From Saxidomus purpurata (Eukaryota; Mollusca; Bivalvia; Venerida; Veneridae): 64,000 nucleotides of DNA. Location: NCBI GenBank assembly GCA_022818135.1, contig JAFMSR010000014.1:32941987-33005986 (forward strand). The letters run 5' to 3'. The notes beneath the pieces were generated by a model. It was given only the letters and a program-made list of their open reading frames with translations. It was not told the DNA's origin and ran no database searches. The number at the start of each line of letters is the position of its first letter. Positions within the stretch are counted from its first letter, which is position 1. Made by a program: the position numbers and the translations under genes. This document shows, one piece after another, positions 1-10,173 of the stretch.

Positions 1-649
1 AGCTTGCTTTTTTGACAAAGCTGAACACTTGTCTGTTGACGTAATCGTTTTAGAAGCTTGTACAATAAGTAACAGCTTAAAAACACGCACTGAACACTCA
101 TGTGAGTCTTCATTTCGTCTATAGAACTCAAAATGCGTTTTTGTTTGCCTATCTTTTTATACATGTAACAGTAATTAATTACCGTTTATAACAGATAATG
201 ATGTCAGATCCATGTGACATCGGACATGACATAGACTCCTACGAATGAATTATTCGTAATATAACCAATGAATGCTTTTATTATTATCATTTATGTGGCA
301 TATCAGATTTCTTCTATAGAGATATTGTTGCTTTAGTTTGAAGATCCATCAATACAGTCTACGATTCACAATACAACTACTCGATACTTTGACTGTTTAA
401 TGGATAATAAACAATGGTTAAAATTTTGATAGGAACGAGCATAGTGCAATGAAGACATGTTATAAATGTGCAAAACCGTATTGAATAAATGCCCTGCAGA
501 ACATTTCAAATTAGTTAATGGGAAATTTCCGTTATTTGTATCAGGACGATCAAGAAAAATTGTAACAGATATTGAGTTATAGTACCTATTTAGTCATATT
601 TGCTCATTACGTTGCAGCATGGGTCATTGTCACAGAAACCAGTGTACGT
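1..649. other. AT-rich DNA, no gene seen
   Basis: I see no open frame of protein-like composition, no RNA gene and no clear repeat. The sequence is ordinary AT-rich intergenic or intronic DNA leading up to the first miniature element. Confidence 0.6.
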
Positions 650-969
650 TTAAAGAGGCATATCCTAAATCAGAGATCAATTAACATATCCTCAAAACGA
701 GTTTTATTCAAATAATTGAAACTATTGCAACCACATATGAAAGTTTCGACCAGCAAACGTTGGTAAAATTAGCATACTCAAACACGTTGTAGTACCTTCA
801 CGAACATCTATAATTATAATATTTTTTTGATATGGGTATAGCAATGTATTATTAATACGTCACTAAATCGGACATCGTGCGTAAACGATTTATGTTCTTC
901 TTGATCAACTTTTTTATTTATAATTTTTAAAATTAACGTTTTGAGAAGTTGTAGGGAATGCCTCTTTAA
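650..969. mobile_element. TTAA-ended miniature element, copy 1
   Basis: The left end reads TTAAAGAGGCATATCCTA. The right end, read on the other strand, is TTAAAGAGGCATTCCCTA, so the termini form an inverted repeat with two mismatches. Both termini include TTAA, the target site used by piggyBac- and Kolobok-type transposases. The interior has no coding capacity. The same termini recur at 3010-3310 and 33121-33312, and in decayed form at 2052-2450 and 16112-16405. The superfamily assignment is inference from the TTAA only. Confidence 0.65.
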
Positions 970-2051
970 GGTATATTTGATTCCGAAGCAATCGCACAGT
1001 GGGTTCGTGCATGACTGCGACCGTGGTTTCTTTCGCACGGTTTCCTTGAAATAGTACATAATAAGATTTGGTACTTATTGTGACAGTGTATGACTGTTCC
1101 TTGTACCATTTGCATCTTACATATTAACAACCAAGGTTTTCGTTCTAAATTCAATGCCAATAAACTATTGTTTTATGTCGACAAGGCACATGTATCGACG
1201 ACATACCGTGCGAAGTCGACTTGATTGTATTTTCCTTATTTCCATACGATAAATTTTAATTTTATATTTTATTTCTTGACAGTTTTACATGTAAATGCCT
1301 AGAGATTTTTGTTGACATAGATAAAGGTGATCGATACTCTCAACATTTATGATCATACACATACATTTTATATTCGTTATTTGTACGCTTTTGTGTTCAT
1401 GCTGCGGATTTATCGCATCATTGAGTTCATAGAGGGTACCAATGTGGCAAATCAAACGCATTCTACACTAATTTAGTAATTATAGTTTTCTGTGATTAAA
1501 TGATATAAAAATATATCTAAGAACGATCTGATGTATAAGTCACCAGTTTCGAATTGGATCTATGATACATGTAGTGTTGACTTTCAGGTTCGAAAGACGC
1601 TTTCCTCCAACGTCAAAAATATTTGGCATTGACTCGAAATACTCGGGGGCTAAATATTAAAGTCTTTACTTAATTTAAGATATGAGACTTAATAACAATA
1701 GCCAGATACGGTGATTATAATAGACAGGTCTAACAGATACACAGGAAGGGAAAGCCAAGATGAGTCATTAATAAAAGATGTAACAGAGAGAAATGCTTAT
1801 TTTGAAAATACAACCATCGAAAACATTTTGCATTAATAGTGACATGCGATATCAGAAGTAGTCTCTTGTGCTATATTAGAGTTGATTTTGAACCCGAGGG
1901 CGAATCATTGGGTACTTGGCTGGTGCGATTTTAATCAGGTGTTCTTTATTCGTTTTCTGACGTTAGTCTGAATAAATGCTGCTAAGCATAGCGGTGGTTG
2001 TGTTTACATCAGCTGATATCATTTAAATTAAATGTGTTTAGGGAGTGTCTC
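970..2051. other. No gene seen; repeat end at 2041-2054
   Basis: This is AT-rich DNA without a recognisable gene. At 2041-2054 there is another right-end motif of the TTAA miniature family (GGGAGTGTCTCTTTAA). It suggests that a further decayed copy ends here, but I could not place its left end. Confidence 0.5.
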
Positions 2052-2450
2052 TTTAAAGGCAAATTGGTGAAAAACGAAATAACGACAGAAACATAATTTT
2101 AGAATATTTGCATTAATTATTATTTACCATAAATTTTAAAGTTTGAGCCATACGTTCCAGTCGTCATCGGTAAAGAAAAGCATTTTAAAATGTGTTGCAG
2201 TTCCATAAAACATTTTATTATCTATGTAATGTTGTTGTACAACGAGATGGTGGATAAGAATTATTACAGACGGTCTCCACGTAAATTTTTGATAATTTGT
2301 GCTTACAAAATGTAAATGTGGCATATTTCGATAAACATGTTATGTTGTTCTTTTATATGGTATTCATTTTATTTATCACTTTACTTTCATTGAACACACT
2401 ATTTATGTTTGAAGAATATAATCTGCTAGATGTAGGGAGTACCCCTTTAA
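2052..2450. mobile_element. TTAA-ended miniature element, decayed copy 2
   Basis: The right end (TAGGGAGTACCCCTTTAA) and the preceding block with AATATAATCTGCTAGATG closely match 3265-3310. An interior segment near 2137-2175, 'ccatacgttccagtcgtca', matches 'gctatacattccagtcatt' of the 3010-3310 copy. The left boundary is weak and is placed from the general alignment. Confidence 0.5.
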
Positions 2451-3009
2451 TGATACTATGAATTACGGGGGCACATGGAGAGCGCAATGTAAACCTGGCG
2501 TTGTCAACCCCGTTCATGGAGGGCTCACTTCAAATAAATGCACCTAACAACAAGGTACAACATAAGTTATCAATAATAATAACTATTTATACAAGTGTTT
2601 ATAGTAGGGTGTTGAAATAGTTAAGGGATAAACATGTACCGTATATTTATGAGCTAGCATATCCACTGTTCTAAAGCTTTAACAGAAGTATCAAGATCGA
2701 GATAATAATTTATTAACGCTAGTCCATAACCCTACGATCATTTGATAGATAAATGTATGTAGTGAACATCAGTTATTGTCGTTTCAGATCATTTCATCCA
2801 TTAAACAACAACAGGCTCAATGCACATTTATGTAATAAAGTAGGTGTACGTTACAGATAAATAAGGACTATTATCTTCTTTAGTCAACCACAATTCACAA
2901 GAGTTCATATTATAATAGTCCTAAAGCAGATATTGAATACTTCATTTGGATTAGTTATTTGTTAGTTAAATGGGCACTCCCTAAATCTAGTGGATTATAT
3001 TATCAAAAC
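2451..3009. other. No gene; outer miniature-element remnant
   Basis: No coding signal is seen. At 2968-2992, GGGCACTCCCTAAATCTAG is the reverse-oriented terminus of the TTAA family. The element at 3010 therefore seems to sit beside, or inside, a second copy. Confidence 0.45.
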
Positions 3010-3310
3010 TTAAAGTGGCGTTCTCTAAGACTGGTGTCAAATAACTTCAAAAACATAAATACTAGATATAACAAGTATTATTACTTAACCTAAGGGTTTA
3101 AGCTATACATTCCAGTCATTAAATGTAAAGTTAAAATTAATGGGTACATTACAGAAGACATCTGTGTTGATTATGTGTGCCAATATGAAGCATTTTTCGA
3201 TAAATCGTATTCTTTAAAACTGTATTTATTGAATGTCATTTTACGTTCATTCAACACATTATTTATGTTTAGAGAATATAATCTGCTAGATGTAGGGAGT
3301 GTCTCTTTAA
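3010..3310. mobile_element. TTAA-ended miniature element, copy 3
   Basis: A 301-bp unit is bounded by TTAAAGTGGCGTTCTCTA at the left and TAGGGAGTGTCTCTTTAA at the right. It carries the family's sub-terminal blocks: 'gactggtgtcaaataactt' at the left and the CTGCTAGATG block at the right. It is non-coding; the short open frame through it is a chance frame. Confidence 0.65.
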
Positions 3311-4497
3311 ACAGTGTGTTCAGTGAAAGTATACTTCCACAATATGCGATGGTCGGATCGAATCTGGAACCCTCGACAAAACCCCCAAATTGAAAAAGGT
3401 TTAAAGAGGAAATTAAAAAGAAGGGTTACAGTTAATAATTTAATTAAAAGAATAATTAAAAAATTTAAAAGTTAAAAAACTTATTTTAAAAAAACAATTT
3501 TAAAATTTGAATACTTTGCCATACCCTGAGGCGTTCCCAAAAGTGTTGATTGAGAGTGAGGTAACATTTCAATGAAAGAACCCGCAATTGCAAGCGGGTC
3601 TTAAAGAACTTATATCTTCATTAGTGCAAAGTTTAGGATGCAGTAATATCAGCTAGCACAGCTTGTATCAATGAGCTTACGTCAAATTGTTTGGTTAAAC
3701 GAGAGTAACTGAATCTGCAGGCTATGATTTAAATTAAACAGCCGAAATTCTGTATCGGCCTTAAGGTTGTCTACTTCTTTTAAAAATATGCCCGCCAATA
3801 ACGAACAATTGTGCGATGAAATACAGTCTGGTTTTTAATACCCTGAAGGACTGTTTGTTTTGGTGTCTAGTTTCCATGCATGTTTCCCCATGAGCTAACT
3901 TATAGCTATGAATTACCAGTGTCGTTTCATTCTTAAATGTTACACACATGTATGACATCTAATATAAATCGCGTAATTCTTGGAATAAAAAGGTTTTTAT
4001 AAGGTCGTGTTCTTTCGTAACTGTTTTATAAGGTAATGATATTGACTAAATATTTAATTTCAACAAGAATTTGGCATGGAAGGAGAAGTTTAGAAGTCAA
4101 CATGATTTCTTTTTTATTAAATGTAATTTTACACTGTTCACAACAGATATTTTATTGTTATTTTGGCTAGTTGTGGATGGTCCATGTTTCGGGTCACTAG
4201 GTCAAGGTCATAAGGATTCGACTGCGTTCTTAATCTCCAAAACCACAGAAGTACCATGTCCTAATTTGTGCATGTGCAATTATTAATTTTCAAATATTGC
4301 GTAGATTTTATATACTGTGTCGATGGGGTGTTCGGGAGGTATTCACCTTTAGTGATAGTTCTAGTTCTGATTTGACATATAAATATTAAAACTGTACATT
4401 TATACATATGTTACAATATTTTGGCACTTTCGTGTGTCTTTGGGTAGCTACCCGGCCAGGACAGCATTGCAATTCATTTTTTTGTTGATGTAATTTT
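3311..4497. other. No gene seen
   Basis: This is AT-rich sequence with homopolymer tracts (3420-3500). Short open frames here have low-complexity or unremarkable translations and no recognisable motif. No RNA gene is seen. Confidence 0.5.
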
Positions 4498-5173
4498 TCG
4501 GTGAAAATAAACATTGAACTAAAATCCTGTGAATGTGCAACTCATGTCGGTATACAGCTTCATCGATCTATGAAATGTGCTAGCGCTGTAGAAACCAGAG
4601 TTAGAAAAGCTCTTGCATCACTTTTTTCGGTTATGACTATCAGAGACTATGATGTTAATCCGTTAGTACTATCAAGTCTTATTCAGAAAATTTCAATACC
4701 AGTAGCCTTATATGGTGCTGAATTATGGCAAAACTTGACAATCACTGACACTCTAAAAATAGAGTAAGCTGCTAGATATTGCCAACATTTACCTTATCTC
4801 ACAAGCATATGTCTTTAAGCCTTCTTGGGTGGCTCCCCATAATAGCGCAAATAGACAAGCGTAAACTCGTGTTTTTCATAAACTTTTGTACGATGCGAAC
4901 AGATGTCTTAGCCAGAAAACTGTTCGAGTTGTTCTTCATTAGAAAATTCAAATTCATACCTGATATATACAACATCTTAAAGCAGTACAATTTGCAGGGA
5001 TACATAGAACAATATAAAAACAATTCGTCTCTCTCCCCCCTAAATCAGCATGGAAACGGATAGTACAAAAAGAAATAGCACTGTATTGTAGAGACAAATG
5101 GCAAGCACGACTTAACGACGAGTTCAGCCGCTTTAAGTGCATTCATCTGGTGATAGACCCATCGATTCTTTGA
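4498..5173 (+). pseudogene. LINE reverse-transcriptase tail, frame-shifted
   Basis: This is the C-terminal part of a non-LTR retrotransposon ORF2 protein, downstream of the polymerase core. The translation runs through three frames. In 4501-4767, 'HVGIQLHRSMKCASAVE' is followed by 'IPVALYGAELWQNLT'. In 4779-5037, 'SLSLLGWLPIIAQIDKRK' is followed by 'KFKFIPDIYNILKQYNLQ'. In 5042-5170, 'KSAWKRIVQKEIALYCRDKW' comes before a stop. The order of the hydrophobic LYG-ELW and LGWLP-I blocks is typical of LINE proteins in bivalves and cnidarians. The catalytic fingers and palm and any endonuclease are missing, so the copy is 5'-truncated. One frameshift lies near 4765-4780 and one in the C-run at 5034-5041. 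It cannot move by itself. The clade is not decided. Confidence 0.8.
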
Positions 5174-5571
5174 TCAGCTGCTGTCTCAAAATTGGACAAT
5201 TTACATGCTACCACAGTTGTCAAATTTTTAATTTGCACTCGCGCAATAGAGTATACTACCTGTTTTAATTTCAATGCATTGACTAATGACATACAAACAC
5301 ATGCTATAATGGTATGTCCTATGTTTGAACTACAGCGATTATATACGACTGAACATTGACCAAGATCTATATGAATATCTCGCTATCCAAATCGGAACTC
5401 GGAAACATTCATGAAATGCTTATTATCAGTTGATACTTTAACAGAGTTTGCGATGAGTTATGATAATTGTAATATTTATATTCGAAAAGTTGTTCTTACA
5501 TTCACACTTTACTTAACCACAGCTAATCTCGACGGTAATTATGTAAGACTTATCAGTGAGAGCTTTTAAAC

Positions 5572-6863
5572 AGGGGGTCGGACGTAAACGATGTACCTCG
5601 GGGCTTTAAGCGAGAATTTGATGTAGTTCTGGCCAAAATGGCGGAAATTTAATATTTTTTGGGGCAGACGGATAAGAAAATTTGGAAGGATATGCTTATT
5701 TTTAATTTGATCGAACTGTTATCATGCCCTTTGTATAGCCACATGTAATATATGAAATCGTCACACCCGTTTTGGATCGTGGACCTAAAAATAAAAAAGT
5801 TATTGAAGGGATAAATTGGTCGGTAGTGTTAATGTTTGGATTTTCCGCCGTTTTTTCCCACGTTTGGACGGCTCAGGCCGCTTTACTCGAGCTTATTTGA
5901 ATGCATTTCGTATAAACATGATGCGATCTGTTGTTATGTAATGTGTGCACGTTTCCAATACGAACTATCGCTGATTTTTTAAAACTTTAAACCGATTTCG
6001 ATGTATCTCGGGTCGTTTTAAGACGATTTGATGTATCACCGGGTTCCAAAAGCAACTGTAAACGGTAAACCAACGGACAGCATGGATGATGTACCATGTG
6101 TAAATTGTTTACCAGTGCGGCTGCTGCCCACACTAGTGTTTCATCGACCATGGAATTAAATAACACAAAATCGAATGGTATTAAACTGAATCAACAAACA
6201 TTTGCTGCCAACAGGTAATTCTGAATGAAAAAACCCAGATCTGTATGAAGCTAATCTTTGTATCTATTCGTGCACTTTTTAGTTACAGGCATTGTGGCAG
6301 CAGCCGCACTCAGTCTGGTAAAACAATGTACACATGGTACATCATCCATGCTGTCCGTTGGTTTACCGTTTACAGTTGCTTTTGGAACCCGGTGATACAT
6401 CAGATCGTCTTAAAACGACCCGAGATACATCGAAATCGGTTTAAAGTTTTAAAAATCGGCGATAGTTCGTATTGGAAACGTGCACACATTACATACATAA
6501 CAACAGATCGCATCATGTTTATACGAAATACATTCAAATAAGCTCGAGTAAAGCGGTCTGAGCCGTCCAAACGTGGGAAAAAACGGCGGAAAATCCAAAC
6601 ATTAACACTACCGACCAATTTATCCCTTCAATAATTTTTTTTATTTTTAGGTCCACGATCCAAAACGGGTGTGACGATTTCATATATTACATGTGGCTAT
6701 ACAAAGGGCATGATAACAGTTCGATCAAATTAAAAATAAACATTTCCTTACCAATTTTCTTATCCGTCTCCCCCCAAAAATATTAAATTTCCGCCATTTT
6801 GACCAGAACTACATCAAATTCTCGCTTAAAGCCCCGAGATACATCGTTTACGTCCGACCCCCT
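5572..6863. mobile_element. Foldback element with ~560-bp inverted arms
   Basis: The left arm (5572 to about 6132) and right arm (about 6292 to 6863) are reverse complements along nearly their whole length, with scattered substitutions. For example, AGGGGGTCGGACGTAAACGA at the left faces its complement ending at 6863, and GCGGCTGCTGCC near 6118 faces GGCAGCAGCCGC near 6296. A spacer of about 160 bp holds no recognisable gene. Transcripts across it would form a very long hairpin. I see no convincing target-site duplication in the flanks, so the superfamily is open. Short open frames inside each arm mirror each other and are not genes. Confidence 0.85.
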
Positions 6864-6951
6864 TTGATTGCAACTATTGCTGTTTAATTATAAATGCCCA
6901 GCACAACAACACACACTTGAATTTTCGATTTCGTCAAGTTCGATACTCATT

Positions 6952-7409
6952 AATTAGCCGAGGCTATCTTATCTTTACAGCTCATCTGTTTTTCTTGCAC
7001 TAGTCAAATGATGAAAAGGACCTTTGTATACGTCAATCAGATACTGGTATGTCGACAGTTTTATCTAGTTCTAATTAATCTTCGCAAATATCTTCGGTTA
7101 TGTTTGGTTGTTCCTTCACCAGAACAAATACACTCCCTCGACAAGTTACAACGCAGAGATAGTGGCGTTGTAATCCTTACTTTTATACAAGGTTTCCTGG
7201 GCTCAATATGCATAAAAATTCCCCCCCCCCCCCCCCCCTTTTAAGAGAATGGCTCTTTTATTTATTTGACCTGACCACCATTTTTCCTTTACAATTGATT
7301 GTTGGTCTGCTTTTTCTGTTTTTTTTTTAATACTTCTAAAAATCATGGCATTTTCTACAGATTCTCAATTAGCCGAGGCTATCTTATCTTTACAGCTCAT
7401 CTGTTTTTC
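6952..7409. repeat. Exact 43-bp direct repeat around a poly-C tract
   Basis: The same 43 bases lie at 6952-6994 and 7367-7409. They start AATTAGCCGAGGCTATC and end CTCATCTGTTTTTC. The intervening stretch of about 370 bp includes an uninterrupted run of 18 C at 7221-7238 and T-rich sequence. It may be a local tandem duplication or a long target duplication around an insertion. No gene is seen. Confidence 0.75.
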
Positions 7410-7575
7410 AAGATGATTTGGTAGTCGGCATTTTTCAGTTCTAAATACAAATGTATGCAGGGCGACATAGAAAGAATGCTCAAATAGTCATTAAAGTATC
7501 TTAAAACACTGTGCTGAACAAAGACAATAGTGAATACATTTAATGCAACGAAACGATTAAAAAAAGGTTATACCA

Positions 7576-7648
7576 AAATTCGAACAAGACTCGAACCTGC
7601 ATACGCAGGATTGGTAGTCAAATGCCTTATCCACTACACCATTGCGGA
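7576..7648 (-). repeat. tRNA-like Pol III head (SINE or tRNA pseudogene)
   Basis: Read on the minus strand from 7648, the sequence contains a perfect A box (TGGTGTAGTGG) and a perfect B box (GGTTCGAGTCT) at tRNA-like spacing. The would-be anticodon loop is CTACCAA. The acceptor arms (TCCGCAA against TCGAATT) do not pair and the anticodon stem is poor. This is therefore not a working tRNA. It is most likely the head of a tRNA-derived SINE or a decayed tRNA copy. The two internal promoter boxes are intact, so transcription by Pol III is conceivable. Confidence 0.6.
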
Positions 7649-7649
7649 A

Positions 7650-8129
7650 TGTGTTATCGGGTACACTACAAAATTGATATTTTATATCGATCGCTTGTTA
7701 TATTTCTATCCGGAGATTAACGACCACATGCGAAATATTCATGAGTGCCAGTTCAATATTGGCGCATAATAAGTCCTTTAACGGGGAAGTAAATATAAAT
7801 ACAAACAAATATTATATTATTTTATTATCAATCATTAATTAATGACATGGTTTACATATTTTCATAAATTACAGTAAACGAGTGCCGAATCTGAATCATT
7901 AAGTTTAATTGACAATCCATCAGCATTAACCAGTATCTGGAATCGTTACGACCCTGGTTCTTTTTTGAAATTTACATTCATAATAATGTATCATCTTATG
8001 ATATTGGCAATAAATTGTACTACATTTACACCAGGGGAAACGTTTAACTATTAAATGTAAAAAAGTAAATAAATTTTCAATTTTTATTTCTTAGAAAAGC
8101 GTGCATATTATTAAGCTACAAACGTTATA
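7650..8129. other. No gene seen
   Basis: This is AT-rich DNA between the tRNA-like repeat and a miniature element downstream of the dopamine-receptor gene. AATAAA on the minus strand near 8083 could serve as a distal polyadenylation signal for that gene, but the 3' end cannot be placed from sequence alone. Confidence 0.4.
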
Positions 8130-8442
8130 TTAAAGTCCCAGGGTCATTTTGAATTTACTTATAGTAACATAAATTTATTGATAGGATAATGTTATAACCA
8201 TGTTCTATTCACTCTAAAACAATGTTGACATATGTCTTGCTTTCGTATTCAAGTTGTTTCTTCAAGTAAAAGATTTCTTATTTTTTGCAATATGAAAAAT
8301 ATACTATGTTTCTAATATGTACTTTTCGTTTCAAAAAGCAATGTTAGGAATGTTTTTGGTAGAAATAAAGGTCATTTCTGTCAGTAAGATATCTTTCTTT
8401 ATCAAATTAGAACTTCTTGTTAATGTGACACTGGGACTTTAA
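8130..8442. mobile_element. TTAA-ended miniature element, second type
   Basis: The left terminus is TTAAAGTCCCAGGGTCA and the right terminus is TGACACTGGGACTTTAA. They form a 17-bp inverted repeat with one mismatch, with TTAA at both outer ends. The interior is AT-rich and non-coding. The terminal sequence differs from the other TTAA family in the window, though both begin TTAAAG. It lies about 265 bp past the receptor stop codon and could fall within its 3' UTR. Confidence 0.65.
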
Positions 8443-8706
8443 TGAATAGATTTTTTAAAAAATACATGAATATTAAAAACGACAGACAATAGTTATGGTA
8501 TACATTACGCATCGTTAGTAACTTTGTTATCGATTAAAGAAAACAATTTCACCATTTTTAGACAAAAATTATACATGTATTAGAATTCTTATATTACTAT
8601 TTTTTCCTGAAAGGAGTTTGCATTTCATAAGTATCTATATGTACATTTCGATGGTCCAAATGTGTTCCGCGTCACTTAATTTCTTTTCTTAACTTTTCTT
8701 TAAATT

Positions 8707-10173
8707 TTACAAGAGAGCAGAACCAATGAAACTAGATGTTGTCAGATTACTATTTCTGTAAGTCTTCTGTCGTCTTCTTGTCTGATAAAATCTGTACTTT
8801 GGACAACAACAAAAAATAATCCTACCAAACGCTCTCCTAAAATCCCGCATTGATAATGCATATATGATGGGATTCACACCTGAATTGATATATCCAAACC
8901 ATGTAAATATAGGCATAATGATATCCGGCTTACTTACACAGTCAGCACATATTCCCAGTAATACATTTGTTACAAAGAATGGGAGCCAGCAAAGAATAAA
9001 TACGCCCACAACTATACCCAGTGTTTTTGCGGCTTTCTGTTCTTTGGCTAATTTTGATAACTTTTTGCTTAATGCTAAATGTCTTAGTCTCTTTGTGATG
9101 AATTTCATTGGTCTTTGATTATGTTGTTGGTTAGATTGTGAGTGTTCACCATTTTCATGTGTATGAATTTCATGATGACCACTATGCAACGGTGTTTGTT
9201 GGTTTGGCGTCATACTCGTAGTCATTTCAGTATCTTCATCGTCACTATCACTTTGTTTCTTAAAGGGAGACATTTCAGGCGTCGCGCTCGGAGAACGGAG
9301 TTTAGCCATTCCTCCTCTATGAATACGTAACGTCATTACACCGCTTGGACCAAACAGACGGTTTGATGTCAACACTTTGGTCCCACTTTCAATACTCTTT
9401 CTTTGGTTTCGAGCTGCGCGGTAAATCTGTATGTACACAAATATCATGACAATAGTCGGAAAATAAAATGATACCATTGAAGAAAATATCAAATATGCAC
9501 TATCTTCTGTGAAAACACAAAACGTGCTAGGCTGCCCTGTGGGAGTTACTGCTTTCCACCATGCTATGGCAGGAAATGATATTCCAGCAGAACAAAGCCA
9601 TACAAATGTTATAAGGATTGAGACACGACACGGTGACATGCGAGTTGGATATGCAATAGGATCAGTAATTGCCCAGTATCTATCTAAGGAAATAATGCAT
9701 AGGTTTAGAATTGACGCCGTGCTACCCAGGACGTCAAAGGAATGCCAAAGGTCACACCATTCTGTTCCGTAGTGCCACACTTGGTTATTCAATTCAAAAC
9801 TAATACTGAACGGCATAACAATTCCTCCTACCATTACGTCAGCAATGGCAAGGGAGACAATTAAATAGTTCGTGACGGTGCGAAGGTACAGTTCTTTTAC
9901 AACGGCCGTTATGACAAGCAAATTTCCGAGGACAGTTATAAAGGAAAACGTTGCAAGCACGACTCCAATGATTGGATGTTTTTGGTCTGCTACAACTTCT
10001 TCCAAAGCTTCTGTTGTGTTTGGAAACATTGGAGAACCTTTCTCATAACTTCCGTCACTATGATTATAAATAAGAAAGAAACCAGCAAATGTTGTTAAGT
10101 TCCTCCCTAATTCATCACTTGGTCGTTCCAAAGTGAAAACTAACTGCGAGTTATAGCTTCCGTTGGATATCAT
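8707..10173 (-). CDS. D1-like dopamine receptor (Dop1R2/INDR type), single exon
   Basis: This is a class A G-protein-coupled receptor of 488 residues. It has an extracellular N-terminus with N-glycosylation sequons (N4, N25, N37, N52) and seven hydrophobic helices. TM1 (about 67-92) has G83-N84. TM2 has LAIAD (D112). TM3 has C140, the amine-binding D147 and DRYWAI (164-169). ECL2 has C219 for the C140 disulfide. TM5 has the catechol-type serines S231, S232 and S235 before P239. TM6 has CWLPFF (395-400) and TM7 has NPIIY (434-438). A CCC run (455-457) after helix 8 is a likely palmitoylation site. FDVLGSTASILNLCIISLD, ISFPAIAWW after TM4 and TLRIHRGG in the third loop are the features by which I place it in the invertebrate Dop1R2/DAMB/INDR group, which couples dopamine to Gs or Gq. 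ICL3 is long (about 252-378), with a His/Gln/acidic region (308-352). The ATG is the first after an in-frame TAA ten codons upstream, so the N-terminus is probably complete. The whole coding region has no intron. Any 5' UTR exons were not found. An octopamine-type amine receptor is the main alternative. Confidence 0.95.
   Translation of the reverse strand: MISNGSYNSQLVFTLERPSDELGRNLTTFAGFFLIYNHSDGSYEKGSPMFPNTTEALEEVVADQKHPIIGVVLATFSFITVLGNLLVITAVVKELYLRTVTNYLIVSLAIADVMVGGIVMPFSISFELNNQVWHYGTEWCDLWHSFDVLGSTASILNLCIISLDRYWAITDPIAYPTRMSPCRVSILITFVWLCSAGISFPAIAWWKAVTPTGQPSTFCVFTEDSAYLIFSSMVSFYFPTIVMIFVYIQIYRAARNQRKSIESGTKVLTSNRLFGPSGVMTLRIHRGGMAKLRSPSATPEMSPFKKQSDSDDEDTEMTTSMTPNQQTPLHSGHHEIHTHENGEHSQSNQQHNQRPMKFITKRLRHLALSKKLSKLAKEQKAAKTLGIVVGVFILCWLPFFVTNVLLGICADCVSKPDIIMPIFTWFGYINSGVNPIIYALSMRDFRRAFGRIIFCCCPKYRFYQTRRRQKTYRNSNLTTSSFIGSALL

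Noticed and set aside
6245..6618. Overlapping open frames on both strands
   Set aside because: They lie within one arm of the long palindrome and are not supported by any protein feature.
5572..6863. A clear TTAA or 8-9-bp target duplication for the long foldback element
   Set aside because: The flanking bases on the two sides do not match. TTAA occurs near the left end only.
7576..7648. A functional tRNA gene on the minus strand
   Set aside because: The acceptor stem does not pair and the anticodon stem is weak, so it is called a SINE or tRNA-like head instead.
8864..9772. Plus-strand open frames of 62-87 codons opposite the receptor
   Set aside because: They are the antisense of a strongly supported receptor gene and have no motif of their own.
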